Below, piece by piece: positions 1 through 7,388 of a stretch of DNA of 9,751 nt (its first letter is position 1; every line of letters starts with the position of its first letter). Position numbers and translations under genes: made by a program. Origin of the DNA: Desulfovibrionaceae bacterium. GTDB taxonomy: Bacteria > Desulfobacterota > Desulfovibrionia > Desulfovibrionales > Desulfovibrionaceae. The notes below the pieces were generated by a model. That model had not been told where the DNA came from. It worked only from the letters and a program-made list of their open reading frames with translations, and made no database searches. The DNA lies in assembly GCA_900770205.1 (NCBI GenBank), contig CAAGJV010000064.1:1-9751 (forward strand), in the 5' to 3' direction.

Positions 1-1
1 C

Positions 2-856
2 GCCGTCGGCGGCCCGAAATGGGACAACCTCCCTGGCCCGGAACGCCCGGAAAAGGCTCTGCTCAAAATCCGGGAAGGCCTCGGGCTCTATGCCAATCTT
101 CGCCCGGCCATCATGCACAAGGCGCTCAGCGGCGCCTGCCCCATCAAGCATGAAAATATCGGCGACAGCATGGATATCATGATCGTGCGAGAACTCACCG
201 GCGGCATCTATTTCGGCGAACACGGCTGGAGAGAAGGCAAGTACGGTCAGGAAGCCTACGATGTGGAACGCTACAGCGAAATGGAGATACGCCGCATAGC
301 GAAAGTTGCCTTTAATGCCGCCATGGCCAGAAAAAAGAACCTCGTCAGCGTTGATAAATCCAATGTTCTGGAAAGTTCCCGCCTGTGGCGCCGGGTTGTC
401 AACGAAATGAGCACAGACTTCCCGGAAGTTACTGTTTCCCATATGTACGTCGATAACGCCGCCATGCAGCTTGTCTACCGCCCAATCCAGTTCGATGTTC
501 TGCTCACTTCCAATATGTTCGGCGACATTCTCTCCGATGAAGCCAGCATGATCACGGGCTCTCTCGGCATGCTGCCTTCTGCCAGCCTTGCCGATGGCTC
601 CTTCGGCCTCTACGAACCCAGCCACGGCTCCGCCCCCGATATTGCCGGCAAAAATATCGCCAACCCGCTTGCCACCATCATGTCTGTTTCCATGATGCTG
701 CGCTACAGCTTCGGCCTTGAGGCGGAAGCCTCTGCCATAGACAGCGCCGTTACCGCCGTTCTTGAAGCAGGCATTCGCACCGGCGATATTGCGGAAAGCG
801 GCATAGTTCCTGTTTCCACTACGGAAATGGGTCAGGCCGTCTGCAGCAGGATCTGA
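2..856 (+). CDS. leuB: 3-isopropylmalate dehydrogenase, 5'-truncated by window edge
   Basis: LeuB oxidatively decarboxylates 3-isopropylmalate to 2-oxoisocaproate with NAD+, the third dedicated step of leucine synthesis, in the cytosol. The frame is open from base 2, well upstream of the internal ATG at 113, and gives 284 residues. The family is usually about 355-360, so roughly 70-75 N-terminal residues lie outside the window. Visible family signatures, in order: [11 protein letters not shown] at the very start, the substrate-loop motif [10 protein letters not shown], the catalytic-lysine segment [18 protein letters not shown] and [10 protein letters not shown] with the metal-binding aspartates, and the NAD-binding segment [15 protein letters not shown]. 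The AVGGPKWD and GGIYFG motifs favour LeuB over isocitrate or tartrate dehydrogenases. No frameshift is seen. The gene is followed 21 bases later by a strong terminator, so it is the last gene of its transcript. Any upstream leu genes are not visible. Confidence 0.96.
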   Translation, partial: AVGGPKWDNLPGPERPEKALLKIREGLGLYANLRPAIMHKALSGACPIKHENIGDSMDIMIVRELTGGIYFGEHGWREGKYGQEAYDVERYSEMEIRRIAKVAFNAAMARKKNLVSVDKSNVLESSRLWRRVVNEMSTDFPEVTVSHMYVDNAAMQLVYRPIQFDVLLTSNMFGDILSDEASMITGSLGMLPSASLADGSFGLYEPSHGSAPDIAGKNIANPLATIMSVSMMLRYSFGLEAEASAIDSAVTAVLEAGIRTGDIAESGIVPVSTTEMGQAVCSRI

Positions 857-877
857 TCGCTGGCCTATCCTCAAACG

Positions 878-915
878 ATAAGTCATCCCCCATCAGCGGG
901 GATGACTTATTTTTT
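878..915 (+). terminator. Intrinsic terminator after leuB
   Basis: A perfect 13-bp inverted repeat (ATAAGTCATCCCC at 878-890 pairing with 898-910) surrounds a 7-base loop (CATCAGC) and runs directly into five further T residues at 911-915. This is a textbook Rho-independent terminator on the + strand, 21 bases past the leuB stop. On the opposite strand the hairpin is followed by TTATCGTTTG-type sequence after the stem, so termination in that direction would be weaker. Confidence 0.93.
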
Positions 916-1528
916 GCCCCATCCTTTTCTCTTCCTACGGCTTGATTACCTTATCCGCAGGAAACTTCATGATAAAAATGAATAAAACATTCTATTTCAA
1001 TATGTTAATAAAAACATAGAAGAGTGCCATCTCTCCTGCCGCAAGCTCCAATACCTGTATGGCTGATTTAAGAAAATTCTGCAGGATTTTTTGCCGAGTA
1101 AGATAAGAACTGGAATACTGGCAAAGACCTTCTTTTAATTCATCCAATAACCTGACCTTGCAGCCAGCCTTATGGCGATTTTGCCATGCCTAAACCTTTT
1201 CCTCATCTTGCCTTTTTGCCGTGAACAGGCTAGGCTTATACAAAATACGGATTTGACATGAACGATACCGCTTCACCGGCTGAATGCAGCGGCAGTCAGC
1301 CCTCATCATCAAAGGAATCTCCTCTCTGCCAGCCTTCGGAAGTCCCCCTAGAACGGGCGCTGAAGACTGGCGATTTTATCGTTCCTGCCCGCTGCACAAA
1401 CGCAGTGCCTTTTCCGTCTCTCCCCTTTTTTATATTCTTCAGGAAGGCCTTTTTCGTGCCCGAACCGGCATTGTCTGATGGGGTACGGCCTCCCCTGCGC
1501 CCTGCAACCTTTTGGAAGGAGTATCTTC
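916..1528. other. AT-rich spacer between leuB terminator and CBS-domain gene
   Basis: I see no convincing gene in these 613 bases. The left half is clearly more AT-rich than the flanking genes. Weak signals are: a stop-free minus-strand stretch at 1189-992 that could encode 51 residues from a TTG at 1147; a possible promoter with TTGCCG (1216-1221) and TATACA (1237-1242), whose 15-base spacer is too short to be persuasive; and a small hairpin, ATGGC-GATTTT-GCCAT, near 1172-1187. Plus-strand reading frames starting at 1258 and 1284 have no Shine-Dalgarno and look like chance. The promoter of the downstream CBS-domain gene must lie here, because the leuB terminator blocks read-through, but I cannot place it with confidence. 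Confidence 0.6.
1516..1521 (+). promoter_or_regulatory. Shine-Dalgarno site setting the TTG start of corC
   Basis: AAGGAG at 1516-1521 lies 7 bases before the TTG at 1529-1531. The only upstream in-frame ATG (1478) has no comparable purine-rich site. This ribosome binding site therefore decides the start codon of the CBS-domain gene and removes 17 residues from the longest reading frame. Confidence 0.8.
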
Positions 1529-2347
1529 TTGGACGGTGAATCCCACAGTACCGTGTGGTCTAAACTTGGTTCTTTTTTCTCCGGCAGATCATCGGAAGAC
1601 CATCTCGAACAGGCTATCCGTGAAGCCCGCGAAGACGGCGAGCTGAAAGCGGAAGAAGGCTCCATGCTGCTTTCCGTTCTTTCCCTGGATGAACTTCAGG
1701 TCCAGGATCTTATGACACCGCGTACCGATATCGACTGCCTTCCTTCCGGAACGACCATTCTTGAAGCCGCAGGTGCGATTGTTGAAACAGGCCATACCAG
1801 GCTCCCAGTCTATAAGGATACGCGCGACAACATTATCGGTATTGTCCATGCTAAAGACATGCTCAGCTCGCTTATGCGGGCCGATCTGCAGACTGCCCCG
1901 GTAGACAGCATCATGAGCCAGCCATTCTTTGTTCCGGAAACGAAGATCGCCAGTGAGCTTCTTCAGGAATTCAGAAGCCGCAAGAACCATCTTGCCATTG
2001 TTGTCGATGAATATGGCGGAACATCCGGCCTCGCCACCATTGAGGATCTGCTGGAAGTCATTGTCGGCGACATAGAAGATGAACACGATGCCCCCAAGGA
2101 GGAAGACGTACGCCCCGTGGGAGACGGAAAATATGAGCTTTCCGGCCGGGCCTACCTCGAAGAACTCGATGAACTGGGAATACACCTGGAATCTGATGAA
2201 GTGGACACCATAGGCGGCTACCTCAGCCTTGATGCAGGCCATGTTCCTCAGAAAGACGAAAAATTCCATATCGCGGGCTGGCTGTTTACCATAGCTGAGG
2301 CAGATGCAAAACAGATACACACCATCATTGCCACCCGGGAAGAATAA
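1529..2347 (+). CDS. corC: CorC/HlyC-type CBS-domain protein (soluble)
   Basis: A 272-residue protein with the architecture of E. coli CorC/YbeX. Residues 1-45 are a charged helical leader. A CBS-domain pair follows at about 58-180, with MTPRTDI at 62-68, GHTRLPVY at 88-95 and [24 protein letters not shown] at about 158-182. A C-terminal CorC/HlyC transporter-associated domain covers about 193-270. There is no signal peptide, no membrane segment and no DUF21 domain, so it should be cytosolic or only peripherally membrane-bound. The family is annotated as 'hemolysin-like' or as a magnesium/cobalt-efflux accessory; CBS pairs typically bind adenine nucleotides. Its exact role here is unproven, and haemolysis is an unlikely function. 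The TTG start is chosen because AAGGAG lies 7 bases upstream and because the added residues of the longer ATG-1478 version look non-homologous. The gene sits alone between two terminators and is probably monocistronic. Confidence 0.88.
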   Translation: MDGESHSTVWSKLGSFFSGRSSEDHLEQAIREAREDGELKAEEGSMLLSVLSLDELQVQDLMTPRTDIDCLPSGTTILEAAGAIVETGHTRLPVYKDTRDNIIGIVHAKDMLSSLMRADLQTAPVDSIMSQPFFVPETKIASELLQEFRSRKNHLAIVVDEYGGTSGLATIEDLLEVIVGDIEDEHDAPKEEDVRPVGDGKYELSGRAYLEELDELGIHLESDEVDTIGGYLSLDAGHVPQKDEKFHIAGWLFTIAEADAKQIHTIIATREE

Positions 2348-2361
2348 CATTCCATTCCATG

Positions 2362-2396
2362 GAAGGGCTGCTGAATACAGGTAGCCCTTCTTTGTT
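2362..2396 (+). terminator. Intrinsic terminator after corC
   Basis: GAAGGGCTGC (2362-2371) pairs with GTAGCCCTTC (2381-2390) in a 10-bp stem containing one G-U wobble, with a 9-base loop. TTTGTT follows at 2391-2396. The T tract is interrupted by one G, so it is somewhat weaker than the leuB terminator. The position, 15 bases past the stop codon, fits termination of the CBS-domain transcript. Confidence 0.82.
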
Positions 2397-2486
2397 ATCT
2401 CCAGAGTCATCCCCCGGCAACATACCTAAAAAATATTTTCATAACCTTGGAGAAAAATACATAATCAATACAAAAAACCCCGGGCA

Positions 2487-2538
2487 TGCACGCTTGATTA
2501 TCTCAAAGCAACGTGCAATCATACGCAAGTTTAAACTT
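2487..2538 (+). promoter_or_regulatory. Candidate carBA promoter with overlapping dyads
   Basis: TTGATT (2494-2499), 17 bases, then AATCAT (2517-2522) is a plausible but imperfect sigma70 promoter (4/6 in each box). Two inverted repeats overlap it. One is TGCACG (2487-2492) with CGTGCA (2512-2517), enclosing a nested TTGA/TCAA. The other is a perfect 12-bp palindrome, AAGTTTAAACTT (2527-2538), lying where transcription would begin. This layout would suit an operator, but no known PyrR, ArgR or PurR motif is recognised. A second candidate promoter, TTGGAG (2447-2452) with TACAAA (2469-2474), is equally weak. Confidence 0.35.
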
Positions 2539-2554
2539 ACTTTAGGAGCGGAAT

Positions 2555-5500
2555 ATGCCTAAGCGTACAGACATCAAGCGCATTATGGTCATAGGTTCCG
2601 GCCCAATCGTCATCGGGCAAGCCTGTGAATTCGACTATTCCGGTACCCAGGCCGTTAAGGCCCTCAAGGAAGAAGGGTACGAAGTCATCCTCGTCAATTC
2701 CAACCCAGCTACCATCATGACCGATCCCGGTCTTGCCGACCGGACGTATATCGAACCCATAGAGCCCGAAACCGTTGCGGCCATCGTCCGCAAGGAACGG
2801 CCCGATGCCATTCTCCCCACGCTTGGCGGCCAGACGGGCCTGAACACAGCTCTTGAGCTGGAAAAGATGGGCGTGCTCAAAGAATGCGGCGTAGAGCTCA
2901 TCGGCGCCAACGCCTCCGTTATCGAAAAAGCGGAAAGCCGCGAATTGTTCCGCGCCGCCATGGACAACATCGGCATCAAAGTTCCCCGCAGCGAAATAGC
3001 CCGCAGCATGGAAGATGTGCGCCGCATCGCCTCGGAAATGCCCTTCCCCCTCATCATACGCCCGGCCTTTACCCTGGGCGGATCTGGCGGCGGCGTTGCC
3101 TACAACCAGGAAGATCTGGAGGAGATCGCCGCCGGCGGGCTCGATGCTTCCCTCACCAGCGAAGTGCTGGTGGAGCAATCTGTCATCGGCTGGAAGGAAA
3201 TAGAAATGGAAGTCATGCGAGACCGCAAGGACAACTGCGTCATCGTGTGCTCCATTGAAAACCTCGACCCCATGGGCGTGCATACCGGCGACTCCATTAC
3301 CGTGGCCCCGGTACAGACGCTTACCGATGGGGAATACCAGAAAATACGCGATGCCTCCATCGCCATCATGCGTGAAATCGGCGTGGAAACAGGCGGATCC
3401 AACGTGCAGTTCGGCCTCAACCCGGAAAACGGCGAACTTGTCGTTATCGAAATGAACCCGCGCGTCTCCCGTTCCTCGGCCCTGGCCTCAAAAGCGACAG
3501 GCTTCCCCATCGCCAAAATTGCCGCAAAGCTTGCCATCGGGTACACGCTTGACGAAATCCCCAACGACATCACCCGTGAAACCATGGCCAGCTTCGAGCC
3601 TGCCATCGACTACTGCGTGGTAAAAATTCCCCGCTTTACCTTTGAAAAATTCGCCGGCGCCAAAGACGAGCTCACCACCTCCATGAAGAGCGTAGGCGAA
3701 ACCATGGCTATCGGCAGAACCTTCAAGGAAGCACTCCAGAAAGGGCTCCGCTCTCTGGAAATCGGCGCTCCCGGTCTTGGAAGCCATTTCCGCGATGCCC
3801 TGCCTGCCATGGATGAAATCATGGCCAGGCTGCGCACACCAAATTCCAAACGTATCTTCGCCCTGCGGCACGCCATCCTTGCCGGCATGGCCCTGGAAGA
3901 GATCCATGCCATAACTGCCATCGACCTCTGGTTCCTGCGCCAGCTGCGCGACATCATTGCCATGGAAGGCCAGCTGCGCGACTTTGCCCTCGGCAATTCC
4001 ATGACGCCGGACAACCCGGAGCTTGTCTGCCTGCTGCGCCGCGCCAAGGAATTCGGCTTTTCCGACAGGCAGCTTGCTGAAATGTGGAAACGCCCGGAAA
4101 GCGATGTTGCAGCGCTTCGCAAGGCCACGGGAACAGAGCCGGTTTACTATCTTGTCGATACCTGCGCCGCGGAATTCGAAGCATACACGCCCTATTTCTA
4201 TTCCACCTACGAAACAGGGCACGAACTCACCGTACACGACCGCAAAAAGGTCATCATACTCGGCGGCGGCCCGAACCGTATCGGCCAGGGCATAGAATTC
4301 GACTACTGCTGCTGCCACGCTTCCTTCGCCCTGCGCGATGAAGGTGTAGAAGCCATCATGGTCAATTCCAACCCCGAAACCGTCTCCACAGACTACGACA
4401 CCTCCGACCGCCTGTATTTTGAGCCCCTCACGTTTGAAGACGTGATGCATATCATCAAAACAGAACAGCCCGATGGAGTTATCGTACAGTTCGGCGGCCA
4501 GACGCCTCTTAATCTCGCCGTTCCGCTCCAGCGTGCCGGAGTTCCTATCCTCGGCACCAGCCCCGATGCCATCGACCGCGCCGAAGACCGCGAACGCTTT
4601 CAGGCACTTATCCAGAAGCTGCATCTGCTCCAGCCTCAGAACGGAACCTGCATCTCCCTCGATGTTGCAAAAAAGGAAGCCGCCCGCATCGGTTACCCCA
4701 TTATCGTGCGCCCGAGCTATGTTCTCGGCGGCCGTGCCATGATGGTCTGCTACGGCCCCGATGATATCGACGATTACTTCCGCAATGTCGTAGGAACGGA
4801 TACGCCGGAACACCCCATTCTTATCGACCAGTTCCTGGAAAACGCCATCGAAGTGGATGTTGATGCCCTTGCCGATGGAAAAGACGTCTATGTGGCAGGC
4901 ATTATGGAACATATCGAAGCCGCCGGCATCCATTCCGGCGATTCCGCCTGCTCGCTGCCCCCCTACTCTCTTCCTGAAAACATCGTGGAGGAAATCGGGC
5001 GGCAGACCATCGCCCTTGCCAAGGAACTGCGCGTTGTCGGGCTCATGAACATACAGTTCGCCGTGAAGGATTCAAAGATATATATCCTTGAAGTGAATCC
5101 CCGCGCTTCCCGTACGGCGCCCTTCGTTTCCAAAGCTACCGGCGTACCGCTGCCCCGCCTCGCCACGCAGATCATGCTCGGCAAGACTCTGGCCGAACTT
5201 GACCCGTGGAGCATGCGCAAATCCGGCTATGTATGCGTCAAGGAGGCGGTATTCCCCTTCAAGCGCTTCCCCGGCGTCGATATCCTTCTCGGACCGGAGA
5301 TGCGTTCCACTGGCGAAGTGATGGGCGTAGCGCGCTCTTTCGATGAGGCCTTCCTGAAAAGCCAGCTCGGCGCCGGGCAGACCCTGCCCTCCTTCGGAAA
5401 GGTATTCATTTCCGTCAACGACCGCGACAAGGAATTTGTTGTTCCCATTGCCAAGGCCTATGCCGATCTCGGCTTCGATCTTCTGGCAACCCGCGGAACG

Positions 5501-5812
5501 GCAAAGCTTCTGCAGGAATCCGGACTGGATATCCAGCCTGTGCTCAAGGTTCATGAAGGCCGCCCGAATATCGTGGACATGATCAAAAACGGCGAGGTCG
5601 CCATGGTCATCAACACGGCTTCCGGCAAGCGCACCAACCACGATTCCCGCGCGATCCGCCAGACAACGCTGCATTACGGTGTCCCCTTTACCACTACGAT
5701 TTCCGGCGCACGCGCCATTGCCCGCGCCATCCAGCATCAGCAGAACAAGGCCCTTCGCGTAGAATGCCTCCAGGACTACTATGCAGGATCGCCCAAAGGA
5801 GAACGCGCATGA
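2555..5812 (+). CDS. carB: Carbamoyl-phosphate synthetase large subunit
   Basis: CarB makes carbamoyl phosphate from bicarbonate, ammonia delivered by CarA, and two ATP, feeding pyrimidine and arginine synthesis. The 1085 residues match the family (E. coli CarB is 1073). Domain order: carboxyphosphate ATP-grasp half at 1 to about 400, with GSGPIVIGQ near the start, [12 protein letters not shown] containing Arg169, and metal ligands Glu299 and Asn301 in [10 protein letters not shown]; oligomerisation region at about 400-555; second ATP-grasp half at about 559-945, with [26 protein letters not shown] containing Arg719, and Glu846/Asn848 in EVNPRASR; allosteric MGS-like domain at about 946-1085, with KVHEGRPNI containing Lys998, the family's UMP/IMP-site lysine. 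All key residues are present and no frameshift is seen. The ATG has AGGAG (2544-2548) 6 bases upstream. Its TGA overlaps the carA ATG. Unusually, carB precedes carA. Confidence 0.98.
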   Translation: MPKRTDIKRIMVIGSGPIVIGQACEFDYSGTQAVKALKEEGYEVILVNSNPATIMTDPGLADRTYIEPIEPETVAAIVRKERPDAILPTLGGQTGLNTALELEKMGVLKECGVELIGANASVIEKAESRELFRAAMDNIGIKVPRSEIARSMEDVRRIASEMPFPLIIRPAFTLGGSGGGVAYNQEDLEEIAAGGLDASLTSEVLVEQSVIGWKEIEMEVMRDRKDNCVIVCSIENLDPMGVHTGDSITVAPVQTLTDGEYQKIRDASIAIMREIGVETGGSNVQFGLNPENGELVVIEMNPRVSRSSALASKATGFPIAKIAAKLAIGYTLDEIPNDITRETMASFEPAIDYCVVKIPRFTFEKFAGAKDELTTSMKSVGETMAIGRTFKEALQKGLRSLEIGAPGLGSHFRDALPAMDEIMARLRTPNSKRIFALRHAILAGMALEEIHAITAIDLWFLRQLRDIIAMEGQLRDFALGNSMTPDNPELVCLLRRAKEFGFSDRQLAEMWKRPESDVAALRKATGTEPVYYLVDTCAAEFEAYTPYFYSTYETGHELTVHDRKKVIILGGGPNRIGQGIEFDYCCCHASFALRDEGVEAIMVNSNPETVSTDYDTSDRLYFEPLTFEDVMHIIKTEQPDGVIVQFGGQTPLNLAVPLQRAGVPILGTSPDAIDRAEDRERFQALIQKLHLLQPQNGTCISLDVAKKEAARIGYPIIVRPSYVLGGRAMMVCYGPDDIDDYFRNVVGTDTPEHPILIDQFLENAIEVDVDALADGKDVYVAGIMEHIEAAGIHSGDSACSLPPYSLPENIVEEIGRQTIALAKELRVVGLMNIQFAVKDSKIYILEVNPRASRTAPFVSKATGVPLPRLATQIMLGKTLAELDPWSMRKSGYVCVKEAVFPFKRFPGVDILLGPEMRSTGEVMGVARSFDEAFLKSQLGAGQTLPSFGKVFISVNDRDKEFVVPIAKAYADLGFDLLATRGTAKLLQESGLDIQPVLKVHEGRPNIVDMIKNGEVAMVINTASGKRTNHDSRAIRQTTLHYGVPFTTTISGARAIARAIQHQQNKALRVECLQDYYAGSPKGERA

Positions 5813-6948
5813 AAGCTCTGCTCGCCCTTGAAGACGGCTTTGTCCTCGAAGGAGAATCCTTCACCGGCTCCATCGAACTGACCGGCGGCGAAGTCATTTT
5901 CAACACTGCCATGGCCGGCTATCAGGAACTTCTCACCGACCCTTCCTATGCCGGCCAGATGGTATGCCTCACCTATCCGCTCATAGGCAACTACGGCATC
6001 AATGCCGAAGATATGGAATCGGAAAAAATCCATATGGCTGCCCTTATCGTCAAGGAATGCTGCAAGGAACCTTCCAACTGGCGCGCCACGGAAAGCCTGC
6101 CCGACTTTCTCATACGCAACGGGGTTCCCGGCATTGAAGGAATCGACACCCGTGCGCTGACGCTCCATCTGCGCAAGAACGGCGCTATGCGAGGGTGCAT
6201 CTCCACCAGTATTCTCAATGCGGAAGAACTCGTCCAGAAAGCGCAGTCTCTGCCTTCCATGGAAGGCCAGAACCTCGTCACACGCGTTGCTCCCGCACGC
6301 CCCTACCGGTGGGACAGCGAAGCTGACCGCCCTGCCCCTGTCTCTTTGAAGAGCAATGGCTCCTACGACTGGCCGAAAGGTAAGGAACTGAACATCGTTG
6401 TCTTCGATTTCGGCATCAAATGGAATATTCTTCGCCTGCTGAGTGCTCAGGGCATGGAACTGCTTGTCGTTCCGCCCAGCTTCACCTGCGAGGACGTGAA
6501 AGCCGCCGCCCCCGATGGCGTCTTTCTCTCCAACGGGCCTGGCGATCCTGCCACGCTTAAAGACGAAATCGCCGAAATCGCAAAAATGGCAGACGTCTTT
6601 CCCATAGGAGCCATCTGCCTCGGACATCAGCTTCTCGGGCACGCCCTTGGCGGGACAACAACGAAGCTGAAATTCGGGCATCACGGGGTGAACCATCCTG
6701 TCAAGAACCTGCTCACGGGGCGCATAGAAATATCGTCTCAGAATCATGGATTCTGCGTTATCCCTCCGGAGGGAGTGGAAAAAGTCTATGTCAACCTCAA
6801 CGATGGCACCCTTGAAGGATTCCGCCACCCTGAAAAGCCCATCATGACCGTGCAGCATCACCCTGAAGCTGCCGCAGGCCCTACAGACAGCCGGACATTC
6901 TTTGCAGACTTCAAAGCCATGGTCATGAAAGAAAAGAATAAGGCATAG
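5809..6948 (+). CDS. carA: Carbamoyl-phosphate synthetase small subunit (glutaminase)
   Basis: CarA hydrolyses glutamine and passes ammonia through a tunnel to CarB. The 379 residues are a normal length (E. coli 382). The N-terminal CPSase domain covers about 1-150 and contains [17 protein letters not shown] and [13 protein letters not shown] class I glutamine amidotransferase domain begins near residue 193 ([13 protein letters not shown]). The catalytic triad is visible as Cys270 in ICLGHQ, and His351 and Glu353 in [24 protein letters not shown] and SQNHGF are also present. The start at 5809 is preferred over the in-frame ATG at 5764, because 5809 has AAAGGAG at 5795-5801, 7 bases away, and forms an ATGA overlap with the carB stop. 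That overlap implies translational coupling and matched subunit output. A terminator follows, so carBA is a two-gene operon. Confidence 0.97.
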   Translation: MKALLALEDGFVLEGESFTGSIELTGGEVIFNTAMAGYQELLTDPSYAGQMVCLTYPLIGNYGINAEDMESEKIHMAALIVKECCKEPSNWRATESLPDFLIRNGVPGIEGIDTRALTLHLRKNGAMRGCISTSILNAEELVQKAQSLPSMEGQNLVTRVAPARPYRWDSEADRPAPVSLKSNGSYDWPKGKELNIVVFDFGIKWNILRLLSAQGMELLVVPPSFTCEDVKAAAPDGVFLSNGPGDPATLKDEIAEIAKMADVFPIGAICLGHQLLGHALGGTTTKLKFGHHGVNHPVKNLLTGRIEISSQNHGFCVIPPEGVEKVYVNLNDGTLEGFRHPEKPIMTVQHHPEAAAGPTDSRTFFADFKAMVMKEKNKA

Positions 6949-6970
6949 CCTGCCGTTACTGCATTTTCCA

Positions 6971-7013
6971 GCAGGGGCTCCCTCAATAATGAAAAGGAGC
7001 CCCTGCATCTTTT
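6971..7013 (+). terminator. Intrinsic terminator after carA
   Basis: GCAGGGGCTCC (6971-6981) pairs perfectly with GGAGCCCCTGC (6996-7006) in an 11-bp GC-rich stem with a 14-base loop. ATCTTTT follows. The T tract is short and interrupted, but the stem is strong and lies 22 bases past the carA stop. It should largely insulate rpoB from carBA transcription. Confidence 0.85.
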
Positions 7014-7138
7014 AAGTTCTTCATGTTTTTCTTCCCTCTCTCCGTCAAAAGGAGCAGAGACTTTTGCCCAGACCAGCAAAAAAGAATATTGTTTTTCATA
7101 AAAAATTAAGTTATCCTGAAAATTCTCTACCAATCTTC

Positions 7139-7167
7139 TTGATTTTTTTCTTCATAAACTTTATACT
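7139..7167 (+). promoter_or_regulatory. Predicted sigma70 promoter upstream of rpoB
   Basis: TTGATT (7139-7144) and TATACT (7162-7167) are separated by exactly 17 bases. The -10 box matches 5 of 6 consensus positions and the -35 box 4 of 6. The sequence upstream is AT-rich, as for an UP element. Transcription would start near 7174, giving an rpoB leader of about 215 bases, or a short RNA ending at the hairpin at 7261-7284. It is the best promoter-like sequence I found in the window. Confidence 0.6.
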
Positions 7168-7260
7168 ACATAGCTCATTAGGATGATTTCTACGGACGGA
7201 TTTGCAGGCATCAAACATTGAACACTCTTTATAACCAGATGCCATGATTCACAGGCGGCA

Positions 7261-7290
7261 CCCTTTCCCATATTGAGGAAAGGGATTTTG
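7261..7290 (+). terminator. Terminator-like hairpin within the rpoB leader
   Basis: CCCTTTCC (7261-7268) pairs perfectly with GGAAAGGG (7277-7284) around an 8-base loop (CATATTGA). ATTTTG follows directly, and two more T runs come soon after. The hairpin lies downstream of the predicted promoter and about 100 bases upstream of the rpoB start. It could therefore act as an attenuator, as the end of a short RNA of about 115 bases, or as a second barrier to read-through from carA. Which of these applies cannot be decided from sequence. Confidence 0.5.
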
Positions 7291-7322
7291 TTGTCTGCTT
7301 TTTGTTGTCTGTTTTTTGTGTC
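7286..7322 (+). repeat. Tandem T-rich repeat, 14-base period
   Basis: The 12-mer TTTTGTTGTCTG occurs at 7286-7297 and again exactly at 7300-7311, a period of 14 bases. A degenerate third copy, TTTTGTGTC, lies at 7314-7322. Together they give three T tracts after the 7261-7284 hairpin. In RNA these would be successive U runs that could pause or release polymerase, though simple slippage expansion is an equally good explanation of their origin. Confidence 0.8.
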
Positions 7323-7388
7323 AAGGCTTTCTTCCGTACGTCAATTCCCGGCGCAGTGCCGGATAACTGCCATTCCTGAGGTAAAGTA

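Larger units (their letters stand above)
6949..7388. other. 440-base spacer between carA and rpoB
   Basis: No protein-coding gene is supported here. In particular there is no rplL, the usual neighbour upstream of rpoB. In order, the spacer holds the carA terminator, a very AT-rich stretch (about 7080-7170) carrying a good sigma70 promoter, a leader of about 215 bases with a 6-bp long-range stem (GGCATC 7207-7212 with GATGCC 7238-7243), a terminator-like hairpin at 7261-7284, T-rich tandem repeats to 7322, and a small CCGGC-GCAGT-GCCGG hairpin at 7348-7362 just before the rpoB ribosome binding site. A minus-strand reading frame at 7133-6858 overlaps the carA end and its terminator and is considered chance. 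Confidence 0.7.

Noticed and set aside
969..1019. 16-residue plus-strand reading frame (MIKMNKTFYFNMLIKT) with a weak AGGAA upstream
   Set aside because: It is too short and AT-biased to separate from chance, and nothing downstream suggests a leader role.
1253..1258. Perfect TTGACA -35 box upstream of corC
   Set aside because: No acceptable -10 sequence occurs 16-18 bases downstream (the position holds CCGGCT), so the match is probably chance.
1258..1539. 93-codon plus-strand reading frame (and a 64-codon frame at 1284-1478) before corC
   Set aside because: No Shine-Dalgarno, low-complexity Ser/Pro-rich translation with no recognisable motif, and it overlaps the true corC start in another frame.
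3488..4933. 481-codon minus-strand reading frame opposite carB
   Set aside because: It is a shadow of carB codon bias: the composition is unusual, there is no ribosome binding site, and the opposite strand is an intact, fully conserved gene.
5779..7008. 409-codon minus-strand reading frame opposite carA
   Set aside because: It covers the conserved carA gene and its terminator hairpin, with no motif or start signal of its own.
6858..7133. 91-codon minus-strand reading frame across the carA end
   Set aside because: It runs through the carA terminator and into the carA coding region. No ribosome binding site or family signature is seen.
7244..7276. Possible 10-residue leader peptide (MIHRRHPFPY) ending in the loop of the rpoB leader hairpin
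   Set aside because: It would be an attractive translation-coupled attenuator, but there is no Shine-Dalgarno before the ATG and no run of regulatory codons.
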